Positions 25,197-38,200 of a DNA stretch of 64,000 bases are shown one piece after another. This DNA is from Nereocystis luetkeana (lineage: Eukaryota > Sar > Phaeophyceae > Laminariales > Laminariaceae), in contig JARUPZ010000005.1 in assembly GCA_031213475.1 (NCBI GenBank), forward strand, positions 3,821,732 to 3,885,731, read 5' to 3'. Numbering within the stretch: position 1 is the first letter of the stretch; every line of letters starts with the position of its first letter. The notes beneath the pieces are model-generated. The model was not told the DNA's origin and searched no databases. It was given only the letters and a program-made list of their open reading frames with translations. A program made the position numbers and the translations under genes.

Positions 25197-26689
25197 ACGT
25201 GGAGGTGCAGGGCACGAACGAGTGTGCGTTCTTCAGCAAATAGTTGTATGGACTGGGAGCAGTCGACCTTCGCATCGGACGATACGGGGCTCTCAAGGAT
25301 GCTTCTCATGTACGGATAAATTGGACGAAACGTGCGGTTTGTTTAAAGCACTCGTAACGCCTGTCTCAGAGCGCCACACCGCCACACTATTCTTGTTACT
25401 CGGTTGGCTTGACGTTTTTATGGCGTGTATTGGCGGGGGGTGTTTCTGGGGTGGGTGGCATCTCCTATTTAGCAACCGATGGCCCTTGTGTAAGGTGGCC
25501 CTACAGTAGCTATGGTTCGTGTTTTGGTCCACGGGTTCAACTTTAGACGGAAGACGCTTCGATCTTCTGCCGGACGCATACGGTTGAAAAAACACGATCG
25601 CTGTACAGTAGTACCCAACATCACCCGATGTCCGCCCGCTAAAGAACAAGATGCGACGGCCGTGAACGCGATAGTAGCACACTCCTCGCCAATGAAGTAC
25701 AACAACAACAAATCGTGTTCCAAAACTCCACGCTCATATTTGTAATACCACGAGCAGTACATATATACTCTTGAAGTATACCTGGTATAGCTTAGGCCAG
25801 CGCCGACGGCGTCTACAGACGTTCCGCGTGGCCGGTGGTCATGTAGGCGATATGTCGGACATCCGCAGGATGCTTTCGTGTTCGCACCGCCAACATATTT
25901 GTACGCTTCCGCACTTGAAACGACCTATTTCTACTTTCTCCTACTTGAAAGCTACACATTTCTACATTTCACTTAAAAAAACTACGCATTGCTACATTTC
26001 CTGCTTTTTACTCCGTATGTTTTTGCTTTGTTTTGTGTTTCGTCACGAACTGCAGTAGTATCGACACGGTAGTTTAGAAACTGGGATACACAACGCTGTA
26101 GATGTGTACAGAGGGAAGGGAGAGCAAAGACATGCAGGATTTTCCCAAACTCCTAACACGCTCCGTATCAATCCAAGACTTGGGTCAATGACTGCGGATT
26201 GCCGCAAAAAAATTGCGATCATTCCCTATCCCTCTCCCCCCTTGCCCCCCCCCCCCCGCGCCCCCGCCCATGCTTGACATGAGTCATACGACTACGATCG
26301 TGCATGACGTGAGTACACACCCCGACCCCACCCCCCGGTGATCTTTCTACGTCAGTTGGGACGCATACATTGGTCTTCTCTTGCAAGCGAAGCGCCTCCT
26401 CTGCCGCCGGCAAGGCCAACCAAAAACACACGGAGTTCTACCCTTACGTTTAGACAGTGACTCGACCGACCAGGGCGTTAAGCGCGATGGCGGTCGCATC
26501 CCCCATGTACGCCCCTTCCGCCCTTGCCGCCCCGCACCCGCGCCATGGCAACCCTCTGTCCCCCGCAAGCGGCGCCACCGGTGACCTCGGTCCCGGCTTC
26601 CGTTTATCTCCTTCTCCTTCTCCCACGCCTCCTCCTCCTCTTCGCCTCCTCGACGCCACCAACCCCTCTCCGTCGTGCAACACCCCGTC

Positions 26690-27090
26690 ATCGAATCCTC
26701 CTCCTCCCCCTCCTGCTCCTCGCGTTCTCAACGCCCCCCCATCCTGGTACGACAACACGTCCTCCAACCCTCCTTCTCCACCTGGGCGAGGCAATCGCCC
26801 TAACCGCCGCTTGCTGTTGGCGAAGTGCTGGAGGGCGTCTGGGTATTTTGGGGCGGGGTGGTACCGCCCGACCGTTTCCGCCACGAAACCTCGTACGGCG
26901 GGGAGCCGTTGCATCTGGCGCATGGTGAGCTCGGGGCACAAAAATGTGGTCTGTGTGTTTGTCTCGTCCGTGAAGTCCCCGTACACCACCTGGGGCGGGA
27001 ACGGAGCGACCCAGCCAAGCGCGCACACCAGTACAGAGTTAACAAGTTTCCACACCTCAGACAGATCATCGACTCGTTCATCACGACTAC
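26690..27090 (-). other. Doubtful coding-like open frame in the CNOT11/coiled-coil intergenic region
   Basis: A minus-strand frame is open from about 27217 to 26450. Its middle contains protein-like stretches such as LVNSVLVCALGWVAPFPPQ and LTMRQMQRLPAVRGFVAETV, then runs into Gly/Arg-rich low complexity produced by CT-rich DNA. The upstream part overlaps a dispersed repeat (27104-27280). I recognise no family and found no convincing start or splice partners. It could be a gene fragment, an exon of an unresolved gene, or chance. The opposite strand is also open over the same range, as expected for GC-rich sequence. Confidence 0.2.
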
Positions 27091-27103
27091 ACTGTAGGCC
27101 TTT

Positions 27104-27280
27104 TAGGGCAGATATATCTCTGATCTGTATGATCCAGCTCATATAATCTGCATGATCTAGCGCATGTTTCCTGGGTTGGACCTGTACTGCACAGGTCCTG
27201 CACAACCAACGTTTCATACCGACGGAAGGTTAGGATCTACTGTAGACGATCTATCTGATATGTATGTAGATAGATGATAC
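27104..27280 (+). repeat. Dispersed GATGATC family, copy 4
   Basis: Forward copy: ATCTGCATGATCTAGCGC, CTGGGTTGGACCTGTACTGC, CACAGGTCCTGCACAA, then GATCTACTGTAGACGATC and CTGATATGTATG. Confidence 0.7.
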
Positions 27281-28074
27281 GTACGAGGTGTGCAAGTCAC
27301 CCCTTATGGGGCCCAGGTATGGTAGTGACCAAGACTCTGCCAGGTGCGACGTCGTCAATAACAAAAGCGGAAGCACGCAGCAGCACTACTATAAAATGTA
27401 TTAATCGTGTCAGCGTGCTTGTCGGAGATACTATTGTTGCCATTGTAGCTGGGGTACGCCCCCTACTGCCGCACCTCACTCAGTAGGCCAGGTCTGCCTG
27501 GTGGTGTGACCGACCGATGCGGTAAATCCGTCACTTTGTTTCCACACTCACTCACACTTTTTTCTCCCCTTTATCCCCTTGGGGATCCCGAGATAGCGAT
27601 AAAAACAAGAGTGCCTTTGGTAATGCCAACCGTCTATACGAGGGTAGTACGGGTAGGATGATGGTGGAGTGTTGCGCCTGTGCCGAACGAATAATTTCGC
27701 AGCATCTCGGACACCAATTCCTAAAATCTCCCAAACACGCAGTTGCCGCTGCTGTAGTCGTCATGTTTCCCCGACAAATTTCGTTTGTCAAGTCCCAAGA
27801 GGGTTCATAGGCATGCCTGGTACCTGGTATGCCTTCCAAGTCCCAAACGGGGGTATACGTATGTAACGTTCTAATCCTTATGGGACCTTATGGGACCCAG
27901 AGATACAGCAGTAGCGACAACGCTAGCGAGAAAAATGTTGGCTGTAGCTGTCTTTATACGTGTGTGGATACCGCGAGTGCATATGTCCTACAGCCCAAGT
28001 GGTACCGAGCTGTGCCCGTGCCGTACAGGTCCTTGCAGCGTCCTAAAATGTCGCACCGTAGTGCCTTACAAATT

Positions 28075-28180
28075 ACCCCCCCCCCCCCCCGCCAATCGTG
28101 ATGCTCCGTCTCGAAAGGGGTGCGCGATCAATAGTCAAATGACTAAGCCAAGCAGCAAATGAGTACCCCCCCCCCCCCGA
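28075..28180 (+). mobile_element. Poly(C)-flanked element, family P2, copy 1
   Basis: A short unit bounded on both sides by poly(C). Core words are GATGCTCCGTCTCGAAAGGG, TCAAATGACTAAGCCAAGC and AAATGAGTACCCCC. The same order recurs in reverse at 62105-62195. Confidence 0.55.
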
Positions 28181-28307
28181 TTGTATCACGTAGTGTGGTA
28201 TGGCAAAGGCATCCACGAGGCAGTGACAGTACATAATATTCCCCTTGCTGTCTCTGGAAGCAGCCACACAAGAAACCAAATCAATTCGTTGGACGTCGTC
28301 ATCCATA

Positions 28308-28527
28308 TTCAAGTCCGCCTCACCGACGGTTCTTGCTAGGATGCAATCCACCCTTCATGCGACTCGCTCAACACTTCACGGCGCTTCGCGCTTGGTGCAA
28401 GTATTGTCTGCCTGGTCGGTGAAAACCCGACGTGCCCCGTCCCGGCATTGTAGGGATGCGAGAGTCTATGAGCATACGACTACAGCCATGCATGGCATGG
28501 GTACACCTCCCAACCCCACCCCCCAAC
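28308..28527 (+). mobile_element. SINE-sized poly(C)-ended element, family P1, copy 1
   Basis: About 220 bp. In order: AAGTCCGCCTCACCGACGG, CACGGCGCTTCGCGCTTGG, GTCGGTGAAAACCCGACGTG, CATTGTAGGGATGCGAGAG, ATACGACTACAGCCATGCAT, then a C-rich end. It has no coding capacity. The recurring layout with a homopolymeric 3' end suggests a non-autonomous retroposon; this is inference. Confidence 0.65.
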
Positions 28528-29261
28528 AAAGCAAGGGTCGATGCTGTGATCGATATTTGTTGTCGTCGCTTCATCCCTCTCAATAATTTAGACTTGCCCC
28601 TTTACCACCAAAAAAGCTACCAGGCACATCTTCGTTTTTTGGGACAAGATACTGGGAAATACAGTAGGGTATTTTTTTCTTAGTAAAATACTTGAGAAGG
28701 TGATAGGGTGCTGTCTGTCGTGTACGTACAGTAGTTGCGCCGTGGAAAGAAGTGTATCCTGCCCACTCCTGCTTCTGCACTTGTGCACCCTGGCTCTACA
28801 AGAAACGGGGGACGTTATGGTGTCTCCAACGGAGAGCACGCAGTCGGGGGTTGAGCTATGTAAAGATGGAAGCCGATTTCCTGGCGAAGGCTGCCAAGCT
28901 TGAGTTCTAACGTACTCACCCAGACTCATCATGATAGCTTGAAAAACAAATGAGTACATCCCCCTCTGACAACCCCACGATACCATGATACATAAGTGCT
29001 ATTAAATCTGAACCCTACCTGCACGAATTTGTACAATTGTATGGTTGAACAAACCGAACCAACGTCAGTGATTCAAGTTGCGTCTCTTTCAGGTAATACC
29101 AACTAGTTTAGAACCCAACGTATTGGATTCACCTCTGTATCATTTACTGGCGCTATTCGATTTGACTCTCCTCGACTTCTTTACCGATCGATGACGCCCC
29201 TCGTGTACACGACGGTGGCAGCTCAAAGGATCAAAGAGAAGACAGGGGACAAGGGCAGTCG

Positions 29262-32200
29262 TCAATCATTAGTCATCAAGCGGCCCACCTCCGTTGAGGC
29301 AGCCTTGTTCGTCGCCAGCCTGAGCTCGTCTGCCTCTACCAAGTCGTGCAGCTTCTTCCGCACGCTTTCCGCTTGCTTTTCTTCCCTCTGAGAGGCCGGT
29401 CGGCGCGACACGTGCATGAAGCGGCGGGACGAAATCACATTGTACGCTGCCATGCGCAAGCAAAGATGCTTGATGACCGCGCAGATACACTAGCATACCG
29501 TATCACACCGGTGGCAAGTACCTTGCCCACTCGGACGAATTTCAAAGCTGGTTTTCTTGACAACGGGGGAAAAAAGTGGAATACACGCTGAACGTCTATG
29601 GAAACACCTCGATGATACATTTCCGACGGCACTGTGTTGGCTGTGTGTGCCCCGTTCCTTAAGGCATGCTGGGGAGAAAATCGGCCACGAAAATTGTCCC
29701 AGGGGGTGTCTTAGGTGTGTTGACTCGCGTACTACATGGTACTAAGGCCAAAAAAGTCCTTGGCGCGCCCATAAAGATTGGTCTACAAGCACCTTCGGCC
29801 TGGATACGTCGCACGGTATGCCGGAATCGCCCTGTTCATAGCAATCCTTTTCAAAGCTCGAGAACCGGGACCAAGATGTGGGGCATCCGAAGGAAGCGCA
29901 GCGCACAGGGCAGGGCGCGCCCGAGAAGCAGGCTTGGTTTGGCATCAGCCGAGCGAAGCTCACTTCGATTCGACTAAATCCGACCTGTGGTAGTGGGGGG
30001 GGGGGGGACGACTTTCTACAAAAACAACTTTGACCCTCGTGCATTTAGCATGCCACGCCCCACACAGCACACAACACAGTCCACATATACATATCAACCC
30101 CCCGCATACCCCCCCCCCCAATGCTGTCATCCAGATGCGAGAAAGTCCGCGGTTCTTAATGAAATGCAGCTCACCCTTTTTGCGACCCGCCCAACACCTC
30201 ATGGCGGTTCGCGCTTTGGCACGAGCGATCAATGCCTGCCTGGTCGGGGAAAACCCGGCGTGCTCCATCTCGGCAAAGTGGGGGTACGAGGGTCTATGGT
30301 TATACGACTATGGTCATGCATAGCATGAGCGCACCCCCCTCACTGTATCAGGGGGCGAGACTATTAAAATCGAGATTTGGAGTGTTTAAAATCGAGATTA
30401 GAGTTTCGAGTTGCGAGCTTCGAAAAAAAAACTACGATGAACACTGCAGTTAGCGTAATAGTAGCGCCCCCACCAGGGGCAATGTTTGGCATTATGCTGT
30501 GGCTTACCTTCATTTTGTCGACGGCGAGTTTAGCCTCCTGTTGCGCCACCTCTCGTTCCCCGGTGGCTTTGCTTCGTACGCGCTCTGCTACCGCCACAGC
30601 CATCTTGGCAGCGGCTATGGTCTCGGCCGCTTCCTGTGGTCCCACCGTTTCAGATGCGGCCGAATGAACGTTTCAAAAATGTGCACGTGCAGGCAGAACC
30701 ATCAGTTGATTTACAAGATTTGGCCTCATCCATTCGTGAACAGTTGACTAAAAGTCTCACTGACACACGTGCAGCACCTGTTACTTTTCCAAACGGTATA
30801 CGTATAGCACTTGTAGTACACAACAAACGGGGGATTATGAGTGTTGTTTTTGTTCACGCCATTATACTTTAATCGAGGTACGCAGAACCCTGCCGGCATG
30901 ATGTTTCGTGTCGTTTCGATGTGTTCTGTTGTACCAGGTACGTACTCTGTGCCGAGTCTGTTCAGTAGTTCTTCAGCAGAACTAAAACATACCGAGCATC
31001 TTGAACACATGCAGAGCAAATCACTCCAGCGTACCGCTAGTACTACCAATTTATACAACAATATCAGAGCTACATAAATTAGTACTACGATGTAGCAGTT
31101 CGTGCTGTGGAGTACCTTGGCCCTGGCCTTGAGCCCTTCAACAGTGCTCTCCGAGCGATTAAGGTGCCTAACCACATTTTGATGCCGCCTGATTTCATCC
31201 TGATGGTCCACCTTAAGGATGTCGAACTCCACTAGCTGTTTGCTGTTGCCCGCCAAAGTTTCGTTCTGAGACGACACAGTCGCGGTAAGCTCGTCCTAGC
31301 AAAACCAAACGAGAGTACAGTACACCACGGTATAGACGGAAAGAAACGCAAATACGTTACATTAAGCTACAGGGAAAAAAAATAGCGAACGAGAGTATAT
31401 TACACCCGAGTACATATAGACGATTGCGGTCAAGGGAGGGGGCATGATGGCTTGTACGAGGGGGGGACAGGGGTTTGCATTTGATTTTTCCTTTGAAATG
31501 TCCGGCTACCACAGTGCATCTTCATTCCAAGAAAACCTCCTCGCGTTTCGTCAGCGTCAGACTGATGGGATTTTCATGGTGCTTCCATGGGACTTTCATG
31601 GTGCTTCCATGGTGCTTCCATTGGACCTTACATGGTGCGTCTGTGGGCCTTTCATGGTGCTTCAATGATGTCCCCATGATGCTCCCATCGTGCTCTCATC
31701 GTTCCTTGACGATGCTTCTATGGTAACTTTCATTGTGCTTCCATGGTGCTTCCATGGCGGTTAAGCTCTTCCATGTGTATGCACTTGCATTGCTTTTACG
31801 ATGCTTCCATAATGCTTCCATCAATTCCCACGGTAGTTGAATTGGACTTTCATGGTGCTTCTTCCACGGGGCTGCCGTAGTGCTTCCATGGTGCTTCCAT
31901 GGGACTTCCATGATACTTCCGTGGGAATTTTATAGTGCTCCATGGCAATTTCATGGAGCTTCCATGGGACTTTCATGGCGTTTCCATGGTGCTTCCATGG
32001 GACGCTCATGGTGCTTCTATGGTGCTTGAGTGGTGCTTCCATACTCCCGCCGTGCTTCCATGGTGCCTCCATGGTGTTTCCATGATGTTATGCGCATCCA
32101 TGATGGTGTCTGCGTTTCTACGGTGCATACGTGGGACCTTCATGGCGATTGTGCTCTCATGGTGCTCCTAAGGTGCTTGCAAGGGACTTATATGATGCTT

Positions 32201-35200
32201 TCACGGTGCCCCCTTTGTGCTTCTCAGGCGCTGCCATGGGACCTTTATGGTCCTTCTATGGTGTTCCCATGGTGCTTCCAAGGCGCTTCCATGGTGCTCC
32301 CATGGTGCTTCCATGGTGCTTCCATGGTGCTCCCATGGTGCTCCCATGGTGCTTCCATGGTGCTCCCTCTGTGCTTCCATGGTGCTTCCATGGCAAGCTT
32401 CCTGAACCAGTTATGAAATGGTCACGAAAGCGCCATGAAAGCTCCGCCAAATTACCCATGAACAATTGAATAACGTGCATCTTCAGGGTCCAGTATATAT
32501 TAGGACGTGATACAACGGCCAAATTACCCATGAACAATTGAATAACGTGCATCTTCAGGGTCCAGTATATATTAGGACGTGATACAACGGACATGGGGGG
32601 GTAAAATAAACCGACCTGAACGAAAAAGACAAACCTTCGCCATGAGAAGCTGTCCATTTTCCTTTTCTAGCGCCGCCCGCTCGACCTCCAGCTGCCGCAG
32701 GGCCTCCTCCACGTTGGATATTTGTGCGGCCCTGGGGGTCGGTCCGCGCGGGATCGATCGGCCGCGAAGGTGCGACGGCGCGAGCAGGCAGGTACAGATC
32801 GCACGAAGCGGTGGGGTCAGGAACTGCTCAAGTTACCATTAGAGTTATCAAGAACATCTGAGCATATACGGCTCATCATGCAATAATCTGGGTCTCTGCA
32901 ACTCCCCGGACGATAGGGCAAGTAAAATATTGGGGCAGTGCATGGCTCACGTATCACTACCCTCTGCCACCCGGGTTATGCACGCAACACCTGTAGCCGT
33001 GTGGATGGCACATCGCGACTCCATGCGAACTCGTATATCTCGTATATGAGCCCGCATCTAACTTTCGACTGAGCTTCTGCCTGTCGACTCCAGCCATTTT
33101 TTCCAACGGCAATTAGCTCGGGTGCAGGGGTTCGGTATTGCCTATAAAGGCGTCCGTTCTCTTACAGTATACTATCAAACAACTACGGTAGGAACCAGAT
33201 GAAAGCTTCATGGGAAGGACACCCCTATGGTCTAACGACTACGGTCATGCATGACATGAGTACCCCCCCCCCGCGGCCATATATGATAATGAGTACACCC
33301 CCCCCCCCCCCCCCCCCGCGGCCATACGACTACGGTCATGCATGACATAAGTACCCCCCCCCCCCCGCGGCCATATATGATATTGAGTACCGGTACACCC
33401 CCCCCCCCCCCCGCGGCCATACGACTACGGCCATGCATGCCAACGACTTTATACATGCGAGGGTCTATACGACCACGGCCATGCATGGGTTGAGCGCTGT
33501 GTGTGCTAGAAGAAAAAAAGGCTGAGGAGGGTTGTGCCTCGCTAGAAATATTCGCCAAGCCAGAGAGAAGTCGTGGAGAGGTGGTAACAGCGACAGTTTT
33601 TTAATATTTCGAACAATAGTTACCAAGTATAATAGCGAGAGTGACCCTCGGGAGAGGTTGGATGGAAGATAAACACAAATATAGAGCTATCATCTCACCG
33701 TTGCTTGCAGATGGAGTCCAGAAGCGCGTGTTCCGCTAGCGCACCATCGACGCGATTGTTGTGCTGTGCGGCAGCCACAGTGCAAACCTGGAGGCGGCGC
33801 GCAAACCCGAGGGGTGGGCTGCTCAGTGTTCTCAAGGCAGAAGAAGGAAAATGCAGCCGAGCGGACCCTACTCGTACAGTGAGTTTGTCTCCATTGCTTC
33901 ATTCTTCACCAGATATCTATCGATCTATTGATTTATGGAATATTCTCGCCAGGAGACCTTTGGCAGTCCATTTCTGGGCGACTGGAGCCCCACGGAAAAA
34001 ATAGCTCAACGCGTGCAACATCGTTGTAGGGATACGAGGGTCAAGCCCATACGACTACGGTCATGCATGCCATGGGTACACCCCCGCCCCCCCCCAACCG
34101 AAGTTCCCTAGTTTCGTGTCGAGACCTTTGGGAGTATATTCGTGGGTGCACAAGACCCCCACGGAAAAACAGCTCAACACGCGCCCCCCCCCCCCACGGC
34201 CCTGAATCTAGCTCCCCGTGCGACCTACCCTGAAGTCGATCCACGCCTTGAGTTCGTTCGGTCGCTGGCCTTCGAGTTTTTCCTCTATCGACAAAGGCGG
34301 GGCTGCTCCTCCTTCGCCTTTGGCCCGAAGCTTGCCTTTCGGTTTTGCTGGCACGGGAGGAAGAGCGGTGTCACCGCCAGCACCAGCACACCGCTGCTTC
34401 ATTATGTTGTCCACTCTGCGGGCTTCAAGGGGGACGACGGGGGGCTTCGAAGGGGCTGGGGAGCTATCACCTCGGCCATCGGCGGCTTCCCTGCACAAAA
34501 AGTCCACAGAATACACAGAACACACAGAAGGCACAGAAGTCACCGTACCCATGTGATCGCACGCGAAGAAGAGGAAGTGGGTGGATTCAAAAAAAGGGGA
34601 AAACGACAAAAAAAGCGCTTTCGCCGTAAAGATTCCGCTCTAGCGATTCGCCGAAAGAGGGTTTGAGCGGTAAATTAGAGGCGTCAATGACGTGGACAGC
34701 AGCGATTTTTCTCCGAAAGTAAATGTATCCCACGCTTACTGTTTGACCTTCTTCTCCTTCTACCGTAAATGAGCAAGAGGGACACGGTGTTAGAAAATCA
34801 ATCCTGCCAACAAGATTACAACACAGCGACAACGCAGCACTTAGCCTTCTCCTTCACGGGGGCGTGTTTTCTTCACTTCATTATTTTCATTCACGCTCCA
34901 CCCACCCCCTCGATTGTCCGCGTTCGCAACGAACAGAGATTTTGCATTTGCACCCACCTCCACTCCAGCAAAGGTCCACTGCACCAATCGTCTAGGAGGA
35001 GAATCGTTCCCGATAAGGCCGCCGACAGGGACCGGTTCTGGCCATTCTTTTCACGCAGCTTCCGTTCGGTCGCCTTCAGATGCCAGCGCGCCCGGGGGGG
35101 GGGGGGGGGGGGGGGGATGACCATTGATCATTCACGCGGACCAAGAGACAAGCTTCCGCCCGCCGCGCACACAGACTGCAGTTACTGTAGTTGCCGTTCG

Positions 35201-38200
35201 TGTTGGTATGAATAGGATGAGTGGTGGCAGCTTGTGCGGTGGAAAACTGGATCTCGAGGGGGTCCGGCGAGATGTTATGCTCAATTCGTCTGCATACCAC
35301 GTCGTGTGCGTACACGAAGTATGCCCGCGTAGGGTGAGAAGAACTGTGCAAAACGTTTGAGCGAGAGCTAGGCCGTTGTGACCGAGACAGGACACGCGTA
35401 CGCCAACTTTGGAGCCCCCATAAACGATATTTATCGACTCGCTGGAGATCCCGTCAAAGCTGTCACTAGAGAAGATCCTAGGTATTCGCAAGACTGTTGT
35501 ATGGACCGGCGAGGATACGCTGCTCGCTGTGGACGTCTGCTACCGCAGCCTGCAGTTCTATCGCTCCATCTGGTCATATCAGGTACCAGGCATCGATTTA
35601 TGATACAAGGAAGGCCTATACCTCTTGGCTCTCGTGGCTGATTGAGGATCCTTCGGCATAAGATAAAAGGCGACGTTTATCAGCCAATACCGGCTGAGCA
35701 GTGCCTCACCCTTCCCCCGCACACGAGGCGCAGCAGCATATATGAGGTGCTCTCGGGAAAACATTGTAAGGCACCGGAAACACCGACAAAAAAAGCAATA
35801 GTAGCCGTTTACCACGTCAACCCAACCGTGCACGATAGACCGATCGATTGAGGCATCGGAAACTACCACCGCTGCCGTCGCCGACGCTGCCGCCGCCACC
35901 GCAACCACTTTGTCACCTTGTGTTCCTCGCGCGCAGCCTCGAGCGACGCCGTCATTTTGAGCAGTTTCGCCTTGAGCTCTTGCTGCTTGTCCTCAAGCCT
36001 TAGCACATGCTCTCGCACGGTGTTCAACAACTCCACCTTCTCATCACACACCAGACGTATGTCACACACACAAACGAACGGTGGGTGAACGGGGAGGCGC
36101 CGGTAAGATTTACTGCCGTACAAGCTCGAGCCGTTCCCAAGGGCTGCCGAGTCTACCATTAGACGACCATTTGATAGTCTTGAGTTTGACGCATAAACTA
36201 CAATCGACGCCATAGAGGGAAAACAGTCTCCGAAACAACGTTTGGTTTGCGGAAAGGCAACAAACACAGTGCTGTGTCTGGAAACAGCGATCGCGACGTT
36301 GATCGAGCACTTGGTATTGTACCCGGCCAGACGGATCCCCGCCACTATGTTTTCCGGAAAAATCTACAGAAGGAGACTGAGCCAACGGAAGCCCCCCCAC
36401 TTCTAAGTGCGAACGTACTGTACGCTGTAGCAGTCAGGACCACTGACCGTGTTAACCGGCATATCGACAAAAACGTTCTAGTGACAAAATATCACTCGGA
36501 ACTAGAGTTGAACAAGTTATGCTGTGATGATCAAAGGGTTAACCGAGATGTCTCGGGCATATAGACTAAAACCTGGAGAATCGCACAATCTGGTTGATGC
36601 GACCAGAGCATCGCGTCATCCAGAGGAAATTCCTACCTCTACCCTCAACTCCTCGATCACAGCTTCGTGGGCGGCGGCCTTCTGTCGCAGGAGTGCAATT
36701 TGCTCGTGCTGAACTGCGACTTGTTTCTCCAGCCTCACTCTCGCGGCCAGCTCCTCCTGGAACCTCTGGCAGAACCATAGCGGCGACGAAATTAACACGG
36801 CCTGTGAGTTGTCTGATTGTAAATGGCCGACGATATACTACTATTGTACTTGGGTAAATAGATACAGTAACTTTTACATCTAGTTGCGTGCGTAACTCGA
36901 GGATTCACGCGTCTGCTTGTCTGACTAACGCGTCTGCCTGCTGCTGGATGTGTGTATTTTTGAAAAACATATCAAGTCAGCTAGTTGTCTAGTTGGCTTA
37001 ATACGCCACTCAACTACAGCAACTATTAATATTGGCCGTTAAGTCAAGTCCAGCCAAGACATGCCTTACCCGCAGCCCTAGCGATGACCATTATATGGTA
37101 CACGCAGCCGGGGATGGATGGTGCACGCGGGTTAGTGGGGGAATGGTGGGGGCATTCGAACCTCGACCATGTGGTCCCTTTATCAGTGGGGTCTAGGTTG
37201 AGTGACGGAGCGGAGAAAGTTTTGTGTTCGGCTGTCGGTCAGTCCGCCGTACCATAGTTCACTGGTCTTCATTTTCCGGGAGGAACCGGTCGACGTTTGG
37301 GTGGAAAAAGTTGGTGTCGTGTGCCATGTGGTACTTGCTCCGCACGGCAGGAGCATGCTCCAAATTAAGCTCCAAGGTGGGCGGTATGGTTGTGGTATTA
37401 ATGGTGTTTTCAGCTACCTTTGGAGTTGCTGAAATTAACCCGACCGGTATATCCATCGCAATACGGTCAGTCAACAATGTGCCCTCAATCCACTTTTCAG
37501 TGAGAGCACTGCTGCAGGAATCGTCCCATGTCTCTCTATCCGATATCGCGGCGTGATAAATGGGGGCGACGCCACTTGCAGATATATACGCTTCATGGGC
37601 CACCATTCTGACTCCGTATTCAGTCAACCAAAAACCACTCAAATCTATCACTGTTTGTAGGCTTGGCTGATCACCTTCATTTTCTCGGCGAGTTCCTCGC
37701 TCTCGATCCTCTGCCTCTCCACCTCAACTTGACACGTCTTCAGCTCGGAAGTTATGGCGGCCATCTGCCGTGTTAGCAGAGCCGAGGTAGATATATACTT
37801 CACCAGCACACACACGAAAATATGTGAATTTTACCTTCCGTATAATAAACCGATTCTGCTATAAGATTTAGTAAACAAATCCTTACGAGGAAAGGAAGAG
37901 TTTCAGCAATTACACGTACCAGGTACTACGTAGCTCTCGGAGCGGGTGCGCTAGACAGGCGCCAGGCATTAGACATACCATTCGGTTGGAGCACCATGGT
38001 TGAAGAGAGTCACGCCGTCCAACAGGGGAATCGGTGTCCGTAACCGCGGCCACTAGATAGAGATCGACGAAAACATATTGTGGCCTCCAAGTACCTTGCA
38101 TGAACACACATTGAGCTTTTTTATTGTCAGTTTGCCCACAATGTTGTGTTTTAGACGGACCTTGCATGGACGCACTACCCTCAACGACATTAGGTTGCCA

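Larger units (their letters stand above)
24907..29261. other. Intergenic region between CNOT11 and the coiled-coil gene (convergent 3' ends)
   Basis: Both flanking genes end here. Contents seen: a (CCTG)n tract (25170-25196), a pyrimidine-rich segment with a doubtful open frame (26450-27217), one GATGATC-family copy, and poly(C)-linked elements at 26222-26335, 28075-28180 and 28308-28527. No gene could be supported. Confidence 0.6.

Noticed and set aside
26457..27146. 229-codon plus-strand Pro/Ser-rich frame
   Set aside because: Generated by CT-rich sequence opposite an equally open minus-strand frame; no domain, start context or splice partner.
31444..32469. Several overlapping frames rich in Met-Val-Leu-Pro-Trp-Cys-Phe-His-Gly patterns
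   Set aside because: They are readings of the 11-bp CCATGGTGCTT minisatellite, whose period cycles through all frames.
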